Origin: Ischnura elegans | Taxonomy: Eukaryota > Arthropoda > Insecta > Odonata > Coenagrionidae | Length of the DNA stretch: 64,000 bases | Assembly (NCBI RefSeq): GCF_921293095.1 | Contig: NC_060257.1 | Span: forward strand, 90,385,449-90,449,448 | Direction: 5' to 3' | In this document: in pieces, positions 1 through 11,250 of the stretch | Layout: each line of letters starts with the position of its first letter | How positions within the stretch are numbered: position 1 is the first letter of the stretch | Position numbers and translations under genes: made by a program | Notes under the pieces: model-generated | What the model was told of the DNA's origin: nothing | Databases searched by the model: none | What the model saw: the letters and a program-made list of their open reading frames with translations, nothing else

Positions 1-574
1 CGTGTGAAGACGATTTTGCTAGACGAAAGCTACCGGAAGAGCGTGAGTGCCGGTCAAAATGCGAGTGTTCCCGAAACCACTGCCCTGTATTCCAAGGGCA
101 AGAAGTACAACTCTTCGACCATGGCTGGGAGTTCATCAGTTGTGAAGGCGTGGAAGTGCTGGAACTGTGGTGAAAAGGGGCATCTTAAAACACAATGCCC
201 GCAGTCGCAGAAGAAGAGGGATCCGAACGAGAACAGAGCCGAGGTTAAGGGAGAGAAGAAAGGAGAAAATAGGAAACCGCTGAGAAGTCTTCTGTGTGCC
301 CTGTCGGCTGCATCGTGTGACTCAGATTGGTTTGTAGATTCCGGAGCATCCGTACATATGTCACCCCATGAAGACCGTATGCATGATTATTGTCGTGACG
401 TTGACAGTCATATTGAGATTACTGTCGGAAATAACGGTAAGCTTAAAAGCAGAGGTGTTGGATCTGTGAACCTAAATGTAAGTGATCACATTTGTGAACT
501 TAAACATGTTGTGCATGTTCCTGGATTGAAAGAAAATTTGATTTCTGTAAGTCAAGTTGCCGACAAAGGGATCA
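1..574 (+). CDS. copia gag (C-terminal part) and start of protease, interrupted
   Basis: The reading frame is open from the first base, so this is the 3' part of a longer gag-pol frame and the GTG at position 4 is not a real start. A CCHC zinc knuckle (CWNCGEKGHLKTQC, spacing C-x2-C-x4-H-x4-C) marks the end of the nucleocapsid. A lysine/glutamate-rich linker follows. Then comes the aspartic protease active site (WFVDSGASVHM), with the catalytic Asp in the DSG form typical of copia proteases. The frame runs into a transposon at 575, where it meets unrelated residues and a stop at 606. The same frame resumes at 1926. The family role is packaging of element RNA into virus-like particles and cleavage of the polyprotein. 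Confidence 0.92.
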
Positions 575-1925
575 CCCTATTGGAAAAAATCAGCCGATTC
601 CATTGAAAATTCCAATTGAAATCAATTGAAAATGCCAATTTTCAATGGAATTTCCTTGTTTTCAATGGAATATCCAAAAATTCAATCGGATTTTCAAATT
701 TACAACTGAAAATACGAATATTCCATTGAATATTAGGAAATTCAATGGAATTCGAAGAAAAGATACAATTGAATTGTCAAGTATTCCATTGGATTCTCAA
801 ATTTTCAATGGAATTCCCAAATATCCTATTGAAATCTCAAATACTCCATTGAAATCTCAAATACTCAATTGAAATAAAAAATACCGTTATACCGTTATTC
901 ATATGTTTACGTGCACATGGTAGTTGTGGTCAGTTGTGGTTAATTTTTTGCTTGTGGTGAAGACTATTTAGTATCGTTGTTATTTAACCTGTGCTTGATC
1001 CCCACAGCGTTGTTTTAGGTCATTCGTGTGTTTCTTCCGTGATATAGTGGAAGTCTTGATGTGATTGTTGTGCTGTAGTGCGTTCATTTAGTAATGTATC
1101 GTTTGCCTTCAGTTTTTTGACTGGTAATACTAACGTTTGTGTTTAAAATGTAAGCATATTTATATAACTTAATTATGCGTACGTGCGTTACGTCGCCGAC
1201 AAACAACTACTAGCATTGTCGGAAAGTGTGTATCACGCAGGTTAGTTTGTGTGAAGTGAAATTCCCGTGTTCTTGTATAAACATGAGTGACATGTTTCTG
1301 TTGTGAAAAATAAGTTATGTTGGCTTCATGTCAAACCAGAAGTATATTTATCAGTATTTTAAAGAAGCCTTTCTTAGATAAAGACGTGTGAGATATTTGT
1401 TGGTGAAGTTGTTATCGCTAATCGCGGAAAAACGTCTTCTTTTCGACAACTATTCAACGTTGTTTGAACAGGTAAAAGATGTGGCTCTCATGGTATAGTT
1501 GTTCTGATAATCATGGCAAAACTATACAGATTTTCGATAACTATTCATGATTGTGAGAAGTGATGTAAGATGTGGAAAAGCCCAATTAAAGTTTTCATGA
1601 CACTGCTTCTAAAAATATTTCAACTTTAATTTTTGTTCACGTGTTTTATTTATTCAGAATTCGGGATTCGTGAAATTTAGATTTTAAGTATATTCTACCT
1701 AATAATAAGTTTACCATATTGGATGTATTAATGTATTTGTAATTTTTTCAATTGAACTGTTCCATTGAAAAGTGACAAATTTCAATGGAATTTTTTTCAA
1801 TTGTAAAAATTTTCATTTGAACGGTTCCATTGAAAATTTTTCAATTGAACTGTTCCATTGAAATTTGTCACTTTTCAATGGAACATTTCAATTGAATTTT
1901 TTCCCATTGAATTTTTCCAATAGGG
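575..1925. mobile_element. non-autonomous DNA element with palindromic-word ends, inserted in copia pol
   Basis: Termini are inverted repeats beginning CCCTATTGGAAAAA (575) and ending TTTTTCCAATAGGG (1925). The dinucleotide CA is duplicated at 573-574 and 1926-1927. Both ends are packed with variants of TTCAATTGAA and TTCAATGGAA / TTCCATTGAA (about 600-880 and 1750-1920). The middle (about 900-1740) is ordinary AT-rich sequence with no credible gene. An ORF at 645-872 only translates the repeated words. The 1351-bp size, 2-bp duplication and CCC start match other elements in this window. No superfamily could be assigned. Confidence 0.85.
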
Positions 1926-4815
1926 CACTGTTGTTTATGATAAAAAGGGTTGTAAAATGTATGATGATGACTTTGTCTGTAATGGTACAGAACTAGCTAC
2001 TGCAAGTAGAACGAGTAATGGGTTAAACCGTTTGGATGTTAAATCAAAGCAGGCATTTGTGTGCAATATTAATGATTATGAATTGTGGCATCAAAGAATG
2101 GGTCATTTGGGTATGCAAAATATGATATTGTTGCGGGATAAATTAAGTGATTGCATTGATTTCAAGTATGAACCTGCTGATGATTGTAATGCTTGTGTTC
2201 TTGGAAAACAGCACAGAAATCCTTTTCCTAAGGAAGGAGGTACTAGGGCAGATGAGGTACTAGGTCTTGTTCACTCTGATCTGTGTGATTTTGGTTCTAA
2301 TGTAAAGTCATGGAGTGGGTCAAGGTACATTCTTACTTTGATAGATGATTTCTCTCGCAGAACGACTGTTTATTTCTTAAAGAGCAAGTCTGAAACCAAG
2401 CAGAGAGTGATTGATTTTGTAAATATGGCTGAAAATGTAACTGGTAAAAGGTTGAAAATTTTCAGGTCTGATAATGGAACTGAGTTCTTGAGTGATGAGT
2501 TACAGAATTTCTTTAAAAGCAGAGGAATCACACATCAGAGAACTGTAAGGTATACTCCACAGCAAAATGGTGTAGCAGAGAGACTGAATCGCACCATTCT
2601 GGAGAAAGTGCGATGCATGCTCTTTCACGCAGGAAGTCCTAAGGAGATGTGGGCAGAAGCAGCTAACACTGCTGTGTACTTATTAAACAGAAGCCCCCAC
2701 AGGAGTGTCCCTGACAATGTCCCTGAGGTCCTGTGGTCAGGTAAGAAAGTCAGCTATGATCAGCTCAGGGTGTTTGGTTCTGATGCATATGCTCTAATCC
2801 CTGAGGAAATAAGGGGGGATAAACTAAATCCTAGGAGCAAGAAAATGGTCTTTGTGGGTTACTCTTCAGCTTCCAAGGGGTATCGTTTGCTTAATCCTGA
2901 AAACCCGAGAGAAATTCTTGTTGCTCGTGATGTTAAATTCATTGAAAATAGTTTCACTGCAATTAAGGCTATTGGTAAAGGGAAGAAGGGTTCTTTCAGT
3001 ATGCCTGTGCCTGTAAACTTAGATGATGATTTGCCATTTACTTCAGTGTGTAATGTCAGTGATGATGTTCATTGTCAGAGTGAAACAAATGCCAATGTCA
3101 ATCACATTCATGGAGCAGAGAATGATATTGAAAATCTGTCTTTTGCGGATGCAAATGAGGTGCAAATAAATCCTGGAAATAATGTCGATGAAGGTGAAAG
3201 GAGGTATCCTATGAGGGAAAGGCAAAGGAAGGAATTTCCTGGTTTTGAGTTATATTTAGCATGTGATGAAAAGGTAGAACCTACATCAGTTACCGAGGCA
3301 TTAAATGGTACTGATAAAATTCATTGGAAAGAAGCTATGGAAAGAGAGATCAGTTCTTTTCAGGAAAACGATGTGTGGGATCTTGTAGACAGACCTAAGG
3401 GTGGAAATATAGTGCAATGCAAATGGGTTTTTAAATTGAAGCGGAATGGGGAGGGAGAAGTGGACAAGTATAAGGCTCGCCTGGTAGCTAAGGGTTTCTC
3501 TCAGCGTTATGGTATTGATTATCTTGACACTTTTGCTCCTGTGGTGAGACATGATACCTTACGATTGTGTTTTTCAATTGCTGTTGCTCATGGTTTGCAT
3601 GTACATCACTTGGATGTTTCCACAGCCTTTTTGAATGGTTCACTAAGTGAAGACATTTTCATGTACCAACCGGAAGGTTTTGTTTCAGATGCAAGTAAAG
3701 TGTATAAGTTAAAGAAGGCCATTTATGGCCTGAAACAGGCTTCGCGTTCCTGGTATGAGAGAATGGATGAAGTCGTATTAAGTGTTGGTTTTAAGAAATC
3801 TCAACATGAGCCTTGTGTTTATTTTTGGAGAGATGGTGCATCCATGGTTATAATATGTGTTTATGTTGATGACTTTTTTGTATTCTTTAATGATGAAGTT
3901 CAAGCTGAGAAACTGAAACAAAAGCTCCACTCTTGTTTTAAGGTAAAAGACTTAGGATCAGTCGTGGATTGCCTGGGAATGAGGGTAGAAATGGGTAATG
4001 GTAAAGTAAAGTTGAACCAAAAACAGGTAATTTTGAACTTGCTGAGTAAGGTGGGGATGGCAGAATGTAAATCTGTGTCAACCCCTATGGTTCCTGGCAC
4101 TCGACTGACCAAGGGTGAATCGATAACGTGTGATAGTGTACCTTACCAACAAGTGATTGGAAGTTTACTGTATTTATCAGTGTGTACCAGGCCTGATATA
4201 TCCTATGCTACCAATTACCTCAGCCAGTTCAACAACTGCTATGGAAATGAACACTGGCAGTGTGTGAAAAGAGTGTTAAGGTATTTAAAAGGAACAATTG
4301 ATGCAGGAATAGAATTCCGAAGGACTGAGAATAATCCGGATATTTGTGGTTTTGTTGATGCGTCATTTGCTAATGACGTCAACAGAAAATCAGTGACTGG
4401 GTATGTTTTTGTGTCTGCTGGTGGACCAATCTGCTGGGAGAGTAAAAAACAAAGTGTAACTGCCTTGTCTTCAACCGAGGCAGAGTATATTGCCATTGAC
4501 TCTGCAGGTAGGAAGGGCACTTACTTGAAGGGGTTACTCTCTGAGTTATGTGGTAGGAAGGGGCCAATTCTTTTATGGAATGATAACCAGAGTGCACTAA
4601 AATTAGCCTCTGACAATGGATTGCATGCTCGCACTCAGCATATAGAAGTGAAGTTTCATCACATCAGGGAACTTGTTAAGCATAAGAAGGTTGTCCTCAA
4701 TTACATGGAATCTGAAAAAATGATTGCCGATGTGTTTACTAAGGCACTTAATGTGACTGCACACCGCAAGTGCATTATTCCTCTGGGTATGGTTAATTGT
4801 AAAAATGCAATGTAA
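1926..4815 (+). CDS. copia polyprotein: protease end, integrase, reverse transcriptase, RNase H
   Basis: The frame is uninterrupted from the insertion edge to the stop at 4815; the first ATG in it is at 1957. Domains in order: GAG-pre-integrase HHCC zinc region (ELWHQRMGHLG ... CNACVLGKQH); integrase core with D (LVHSDLCDF), D (FRSDNGTEF) and E (QQNGVAERLNR); reverse transcriptase (CKWVFKLKRNGEGEVDKYKA, the LDVSTAFLNG segment, and the catalytic motif YVDD); and RNase H (CGFVDASFA, then SSTEAEYIA, then WNDNQSALKLA). No stop or frameshift is visible over about 950 codons. This argues that the element is young. The product reverse-transcribes and integrates element RNA; here it is separated from gag-protease by the insertion at 575-1925. 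Confidence 0.95.
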
Positions 4816-4836
4816 AGTTGGTAGATTAAGGGAGAG

Positions 4837-5039
4837 TGTTGTGATTGTTTTTGTTTGAATATGGCTGGTAATCTCCCAACTATCGTATTACTGTATTCAT
4901 TTGTTTTTTTGTTCTTCACCGGAAGTTGGTTCTTTTAATAAATTGCAGTTTCGCCATGTTATTCAACACGTGTGGTCGTGTTCATTTACCACTCCTCCTG
5001 AATCTAAAACCATCGTCCCCCCAGTAACTATTTACAACA
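4837..5039 (+). repeat. copia 3' long terminal repeat
   Basis: A purine tract (about 4826-4836, AAGGGAGAG) directly precedes TGTTGTGATTG, and the repeat ends TTTACAACA, giving TG...CA ends with a TGTTG/CAACA inverted repeat (203 bp). AATAAA at about 4937 is a likely polyadenylation signal. The end points are supported by the LTR fragments at 13854-20326 and 35593-35796. Confidence 0.87.
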
Positions 5040-6857
5040 ATACTGAATAGACCACTGGTTTGTTTCATAGATGAACATCAGCAACTGTGACTGCCAAAAC
5101 ACATGAAGACACATTACAACGTGTCCAAGCATGTTAAAACATGTGGCGAGTAACTTTTACGATGTAATTCCGCATGTTTCCCAATGGTTTTACATACAAT
5201 GTATTTTTTAACGTTTCCCAAAGCTTTAAATGGAAAGAAAGGTCTCAGCTCTTACTTTAAAATTGAGGAGGACAACAAGGTCAAATCCTGAGTCCCCAAA
5301 TGCTGGTACAATATGTACCTACCTATTTACCAAATTTAATTTTTGTATCCAGATTTTTGAGGCAGCCCTTCATACCAACTCCAATTCCCTCCCCTTCCCC
5401 TTATATTTTATGTACTATCAATCCTTTACGAAAGAGGAACAGTGTATTTATCCCTTAAAAACTTTTCTATCAGCCACCATATCATATGCGATAAAAAGTG
5501 AATAAAAATGGTTTTTTAATGTTTTTTTTTTCAATTTTCATCCCCTAAATATTTTCAACCCCAGTCAAGTTTGTCTCTTTCATGACCCTTATAGCATCAA
5601 AGCGTCCACTTTTTTAATCAGAAGCAGATAATAGTAGTAAAAGTCCCTTGAAAAGCAATTAGTTTACATTTGAGGTTGGTTTCCCAAATTTAGGGGTTGC
5701 TTCTAAAAATGGAGGGTGATAGAAAACAATGGAGGTCATTTTCAGATTCAGCAACCCAAAATTAGCCAGAAACACCCTAAATTGTAGCCAGGCATTTTTT
5801 GAACATTACTTGATCATAAATATTGCACACAGGAATCTCCACTCCTGCGATTTCATTGATTCCCACCAGTCGCCCTAAATAGCGGCACCCCAGTCGCAAG
5901 GATACAAGTAGGAAAGATAAGTATGAAAGATAAGTATAGGATAAAAGTAAAACCATGAAAGGAGGAGGACCTCCTTCTTCCATGACAGACTCTTACAAGG
6001 CAGCTACCAATTTTTGCTCTTTACTCATAAAAAAATGCCTTTGGGCATTTTTCACAAGAGATGCAATGAAATTAAATAGTAATGCAAGACCGATGAATTA
6101 GGTAATTTATGTTAGATTAGAGCCATTGTGACCCACAGGAAGTCAATATGGTAGTTTCTTTCATCAAAGAAAATGAAAGACATAGATTGTGATTCATTTC
6201 CCACCATTAGTGCACTCATAATATACAAATTACATATATATATAATTGGTTTTATAAATCCCAGTTTAGACGAATGTTGATAGTCAATTTTATCCTCATT
6301 TGAAAAAGGCCAGATTGGTGGCCATGCGATGCCACTCCACATGACGTCACGGGGACCTGGATGCTATACAAATAGTCCAGAGTTTTATCTTTGTTATGCA
6401 TTTGGGTCTTCTTTCTGAGGAGTCTGTCATTGGATTCAGTGACCCAAAATTAGCCAGAAACACCCAAATTTGTAGCCGAGCATTTTTTTAACTTCTTTTT
6501 TGCAGAACAGTGTAATCAAGCACATAAAAGGTTAAGAAAACATTATTGTTTTAGGGGATTGAAATGCTGTCATCAGCAAAGTCCAGGATGGAAGAATAAC
6601 AGCAAAATATTGATTAGGAAATCAAAAAAAAAAGAGGAGAATGGAATTCTTGGAATTCTGCCCAGAGCACAAATAGCGGTTGCCAACACACTGCCTAAGA
6701 ATGTTCAAGGAATGTTCAACCATTTCTAACAGATCGCTAGCAATTACAGAGGTTAAGGAGTCTTGATGAAAGTCTTCCGGCGGTGAAACCCTCGCTATGG
6801 CAAGAGCCAACACCGAAAGGGTCTCGTAAAAACGAATTTTTTAACATGCTTGTTATA
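5040..6857. other. intergenic stretch without a recognised gene
   Basis: No coding region is supported; the short ORFs here look random. One internal direct repeat stands out. A segment of about 58 bp containing ACCCAAAATTAGCCAGAAAC occurs at about 5745-5802 and again at 6433-6490, with a few mismatches. It may mark the remnant of an older repeat. Confidence 0.5.
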
Positions 6858-8060
6858 GGGTGCTTTCCAATCGCGTATCTGCGCTGATCTGTTTTAAACT
6901 GTTTAGCTCAGAGCGTGTTCCAATCGCAGCTGTGACGTCATCTGCGCTAAACAGATGGGAACACATCCTGCACCGTCGTTCGTCTGCGCTAGCAGACAAA
7001 ACTTGTGATGGCGGGAAAATATATTGGTGACGGAAAATGAATGAATGAATTCCACCATCTCAAAGATAAGTATGATGATCATTTGAGAATAATAAACAAT
7101 AATTTGATCTATATATGTCTTACATAAGTTTAATTAAGCTCGTAATGTCGGAAATATAATATTATCTTCGTCAAACGTAATGATTGATATAACTCATGAG
7201 CAAAGAACGATAGCAAGAGGAGGCTAGTAGATTTTCTAGAGTAATTGTCCCTATCAAAAAAATTAGAAATGGAGAATGTTAGCTATTTAACTAAAATGTT
7301 ATATTGCTTAGATTCTAAGCAGATTTATTTCATTAGCTTACATGGATAGCGGGCGTATTATATACCAAATTTCCTTTAACGTTCATGTGGCGTTAATTTC
7401 ATTCCATTAATTGAAATTCAGTACCGCAAAATAACTATAGAATCGGCAGATTTATAATGCGGTGTTAAAATTTTTTACGGCTTTACCTGCGTGATATGGA
7501 TTTAAGTTGTATATGTATCTCAATCCAGAAATGCGAAATGAAGTATAAGTGGTATAACTGCCGGCACTGTAGCAGTTCGGGAGAGGTAATGAGGAACTTG
7601 CATGGGTCTTGGGGGGTGAGGGAGTTTTTCCCGCGCTTTAAAATTCGTTATATTTATCATTAAATATCTCGCGAAGGAAAACTCAGATTTACATGCGGTT
7701 TTCTTTGTTGTATTCAGAAAATAATTTTCTGTCCGCCTATGAAATAAAAAAAATTCATGCAAGTTCCTCATTATTAAGTAGCGATAGTTCCATTATTTTC
7801 TTTCAATTAATACTTACTAGTGCTTATATAAATACAAAATGATATAGACGAATATTTATCATCCTTCTTCAATAATAATGTGGCGAAGGTCAGTTCAAAA
7901 GCTACAGGTCATTTGAACATTCAACTTTTGCCGCCGATAGGTCCACCATTTGTAAACACACCAGCGCAGATGCGTTCCAATCGTCTGTTTCAGTGTGCGC
8001 TAGTGTGTTTCAATCTGCTGCGATGTGAGCTAGTCTGCGCAAGGTGATTGGAAAGCACCC
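6858..8060. mobile_element. 1.2-kb MITE-like element with GGGTGCTTTCCAATC ends (copy 1, complete)
   Basis: Inverted termini read GGGTGCTTTCCAATC at 6858 and GATTGGAAAGCACCC ending at 8060, flanked by a possible 3-bp duplication ATA (6855-6857, 8061-8063). Both ends are rich in variants of TCTGCGCTAGCAGA and GTTCCAATCG. The interior is AT-rich with no transposase. The left breakpoint of the tandem duplication falls inside this element at about 6988, so copy 2 has only its right part. Confidence 0.75.
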
Positions 8061-8220
8061 ATAGGGTCAATTGACGGTGCATCGGCTATCTCTCGTAATA
8101 GCGGGGGTGTCGCTATAGCCCATACTCGCTTTAACGAGGTTCCACTGTCTATATTTTGATAGATAGGTATGCCTCAACTCTTGACTTCTCTGCTGCTGTT
8201 AACATCCAAGCCTTGCTCTC

Positions 8221-8458
8221 CAGTGGCGTAGCCATTGGGGGGGTTCTGGACCCCCCCCCCCCCCCCGAAATACAAAGGCACAATTATTTTTCTCCATAAA
8301 AGATAACAAAATATTGCAAAATTTTTTTAACAAATGAATTTTTTTCGATTATGAAGGCGTTAAAATTAGTTTAAAACCCTCTACTTAGTACCCTGTTTTT
8401 CCAATATTTCTCCCCTGATTTTGGACCCCCCCATACAAAATTCCTGGCTACGCCACTG
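8221..8458. mobile_element. hAT-like MITE, CAGTGGCGTAGCCA ends (copy 1)
   Basis: It starts CAGTGGCGTAGCCA and ends TGGCTACGCCACTG, 238 bp in all, with long G and C runs just inside each end and a GGACCCCCC motif. The terminus type is common among short hAT-like elements of animals. The 8-bp flanks (8213-8220, 8459-8466) match at only about half the positions. It interrupts non-LTR retrotransposon remnants. Confidence 0.78.
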
Positions 8459-9805
8459 CCGCTCCTGCAGAGAACAATGCTTTAAATGTAGGAGGGAAGA
8501 CAAAGGGAAGAGATGGAAATAATACCTGGAAGAATTATGCAATGGAAGCAAACTCAGAACAAAAATTGTCAAACAGGAAAGTGAAATGGAAAATGACGTG
8601 AGAGTGAGCACATTAAGATCAGAATTTGATGCTGCAATATGAGCCCTGCTAAGGAATAATGCTTCAGGAACAGCTGATATTCCAGCAGAGCTCATCAAAA
8701 ATGCAGGAGAGAGGACTTTGAATCGACTGAACAAAACCATCAGTGAAATGAACTCAACTGGAGATTTGCCAAAAGACTTTGAGATTAATATCATCATTAC
8801 TATGCCTAAAACAAAGAGAGCAGAGAAGTATGAAGATTTTAGTACCATGAGTTTGACGATGCATACATTGAAGATACTGACAAGAACCATCTATAGGGGA
8901 ATAGAACATAGAGCAGAAGAATTCCTGGATGAGGACCAATTCTGATGTAGGAAAAGCAAGTATAAAAGAAGCAATTCTGGCTCTTAGGCTGCTTATAGAG
9001 AAGAGAATGGAGAAAAACAAACCGACTTTCACAGCATTTGTCGATTTAGAGAAGGCGCTTGACAATGTGGAATGGAATTCAATGCTTAGAATCCGGAAAG
9101 AAATCGGAGTGCTCTACAATGATCGTAGAATTGTTCATATTTTGTATAAAATCCAAGTAGCAGTGATCAAATGTGGACCCAATGATGCAGAAGCAAGAAT
9201 AGGAAAAGAAGTGAGACAAGGGATCACTTTCCCCCATAACTTTTAATTTTTGCATCGAAAAAGCCAATCACTGAAATCAAGGAGAAAGCTTTGGGTGTCA
9301 ATGTCAACGGAGAAAAAATTAGTACGCTGGGATTTGCTGGCGAAATAGCACTTGTAGCCAAGACAGAGAAGGATTTAAAGAAGACTATGGCAAATATGGA
9401 AAGGACAATGGCAAGATATCAGCTGAAAACCAACATTTGAAGAAATTGGAGAAGAAAAAAACCAACTTTTATAGCATTTGTTGACTTGGAGAGGGCCTTT
9501 GATAACTTGGAATGGAATTCAATCTTAAGAATTCTGAAAGAATTGGATTGTTCACAATGATCGTAGAAATGAGTACAGTTTTTATAAACGTAGCTGCGAT
9601 AAAATCAGCACCCAACTATGAAGAAGCAAGAAAAGGAATGAGACAAGGGTGTGCACTGTTCCCAGTAATTTTTCATGCAATTTGCTAACAACATTACCAT
9701 CATAGCTGAGAGTGAAAATGATAGGAAAAAGACTATGACAAATATGGAAAGGACAATGGCCAGATATCAGCAGAAAATTGACAAAAGGAAGACAAAGATA
9801 CTATG

Positions 9806-10002
9806 AGGGGCGGATCCAGGATTTTTTTCTGGGAGGGGCACAAGCAAGGCCGTATCCAGGATTTTGTTCTGGGTGGGGCACAAGGATACCTCGTAATACA
9901 AAACGAACGCAATGATATTAGGACCGTATTAAAAATCTTGCATATTTTTGAGGGTCTGGGGGGGGGGCACGTGCCCCCGTGCCCCCCCTGGATCCGCCTA
10001 TG
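9806..10002. mobile_element. hAT-like MITE with GGCGGATCCAGG ends (copy 1)
   Basis: The left end AGGGGCGGATCCAGG and right end CCTGGATCCGCCTATGG are inverted repeats, flanked by an exact direct repeat GATACTATG (9797-9805 and 10003-10011). That fits the 8-bp target duplication of hAT elements. It contains GGGGCACGTGCCCC-type G/C-rich sequence and a partial second left end (about 9845-9885). It is inserted in the LINE relic. Confidence 0.85.
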
Positions 10003-10375
10003 GATACTATGTAATATAAAGCAAAAGAGAGGAGCCTAGGACAAAGATGAAACTAGGGAAACAAAAGCTTAAAAGTGTGCAAGAGTTTGTTACCTAGACA
10101 CCAAATAACCATTTCTGGTTAAGAAAGAAATATGTAGTCAGTAGAATAGCTAAGGCGCAAAAAGCTTTCCGCAAAAAGAAGAATCTCTTCATAACTGACT
10201 ACAAAAGTATAGAATTATGAAAAAAATTCAGCAGATGATACATATGGAGCATGTTTCTATATGATAGCGAGGATAGGAGATAGGAGGTCTACATCAGCAG
10301 AGAAGTCTTGAGTGGAAAAATACACAGAGGAAAATTCATTTGCCTTGACTAGGATTTCCACTGAGGAAAATGATG

Positions 10376-10545
10376 CCTTGGTAGCTCAACTGGGTTAAGC
10401 ACTCGACTGGAAATTGGGGGATCCGGTTTCGTTTCCTAGTCGAAGGGAATGAATTTTTTCTCTGTGTATTTTTGGCACAATTTGTGCATTGCAGGTGACT
10501 CCATAAAGATATCACCATGGCTACTCCTGGCAGGAGCGCAGATAA
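10376..10545 (+). repeat. tRNA-derived SINE in LINE relic (copy 1)
   Basis: A polymerase III box A-like block (TAGCTCAACTGGGTTAAGCA, about 10381-10400) and a box B-like block (GGTTTCGTTTCC, 10425-10436) are about 30 bp apart. A non-tRNA tail follows. Box B is degenerate and no cloverleaf closes, so this is not a tRNA gene. About 33 bp of the tail also occurs in inverted orientation at 10319-10353, giving a hairpin and suggesting a second SINE fragment head to head. Confidence 0.65.
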
Positions 10546-10582
10546 GAATTAAGGCTAGGGGAGGTTTCAGGTGCAACTAATA

Positions 10583-10841
10583 CTGGGGTGCCTGGGGGTG
10601 TGGTATACCCACCGGGGTAAGCGGTTGGTGCAGGAGCCCTCCACCAGAAAAAAATTTAAGATAAATCGCTCTAAATGTTGAGTTTTACGGCCTTATGAAG
10701 GATATTTTGTTAGTCCTCACACTATTCTATAAGCAATATTAATCCAATTAAGTAAAATAGATTTAACTTAAAAATTTCTCTGAGCTCTGGGGGGGAGGGG
10801 GAGGTTTAACCCCCAAAACCCCCCCCCTTGCTGCACCACTG
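10583..10841. mobile_element. hAT-like MITE remnant, CAGTGGTGCAGC end (copy 1)
   Basis: The right end reads TTGCTGCACCACTG at 10841, the inverse of a CAGTGGTGCAGC terminus, just after G- and C-runs. The left end CTGGGGTGCCTGGGGG at 10583 is a poor match and no target duplication is visible. LINE-related sequence resumes after 10841. Confidence 0.55.
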
Positions 10842-11250
10842 AGTCCCGGTATACTTCAAAAAGAGTGGAGGCATTCAAAATGTGGTGCTACCAAAGAATG
10901 ACGAAGATTAAAAGGATTGACTGAGTACACAATGAGAAAGGGCTGAGAAGAGTGGGAGGAGCGACAAGTCTTCTAAAAATCTTGGTCAGAGGACGGGACA
11001 GGCCACATTATGATGAGACATGATGGCCTGATGGAAAAAATCGTAATTCCTTGTCTTATGCTATCAGTTCTTTATCTACAATAGATGATGCCCTGCTATA
11101 ATGCAATCATTACATTATTATTCATCATTTCAGCAGCAGTGTAAGAGAGAAAGCCTGCCCCTGGAAAAGATGTAGAAGTGACTGTGAGAAATTGGATTAG
11201 GCATGCTGAGGAGCGCTTGCAGGGGAAGAAGAAAAATAAGTAATATGTAA

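Larger units (their letters stand above)
1..5039 (+). mobile_element. Ty1/copia LTR retrotransposon, 5'-truncated by the window
   Basis: The gag zinc knuckle, protease, integrase, reverse transcriptase and RNase H run in copia order (integrase before RT), followed by a purine tract and a 3' LTR. The 5' LTR and most of gag lie before the window. A DNA element (575-1925) sits in the coding region. Removing it restores the reading frame across the site, so the copia element was probably still coding-competent when hit. A reverse-strand LTR fragment of the same family occurs at 13854-20326 (split) and 35593-35796. Confidence 0.93.
8459..11250 (+). pseudogene. decayed non-LTR (LINE) reverse transcriptase, copy 1
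   Basis: Broken frames spell reverse transcriptase blocks. At 8718-8942 there is a block resembling the SGxLPxDFxxxxxxxxPKxKRAxxYEDFxTxSL region. At 8929-9246 there is the palm region (TFTAFVDLEKALDNVEW, then GKEVRQGITF). At 9430-9670 there is a second, diverged copy of the palm (AFVDLERAFDNLEW, later a RQGCALFP-like block). From about 10030 and 10850-11250 there are C-terminal fragments ending in a Lys/Cys-rich stretch. The duplicated palm shows two overlapping or rearranged copies. Many stops, frameshifts and inserted MITEs/SINE make it non-functional. Architecture suggests an endonuclease-type LINE, but the clade cannot be settled by eye. Confidence 0.82.

Noticed and set aside
645-872. 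75-codon ORF in the element interrupting copia
   Set aside because: Its repetitive translation simply reads the TTCAATGGAA / CAATTGAA words; no protein signature.
8718-8945. Independent small protein genes in the LINE region
   Set aside because: These ORFs are fragments of one decayed reverse transcriptase frame, repeated identically in copy 2.
10376-10450. tRNA gene candidate
   Set aside because: Box B is degenerate and the arms do not pair as a cloverleaf; a tail and LINE context indicate a SINE. The same reasoning applies at 50669 and 61895.
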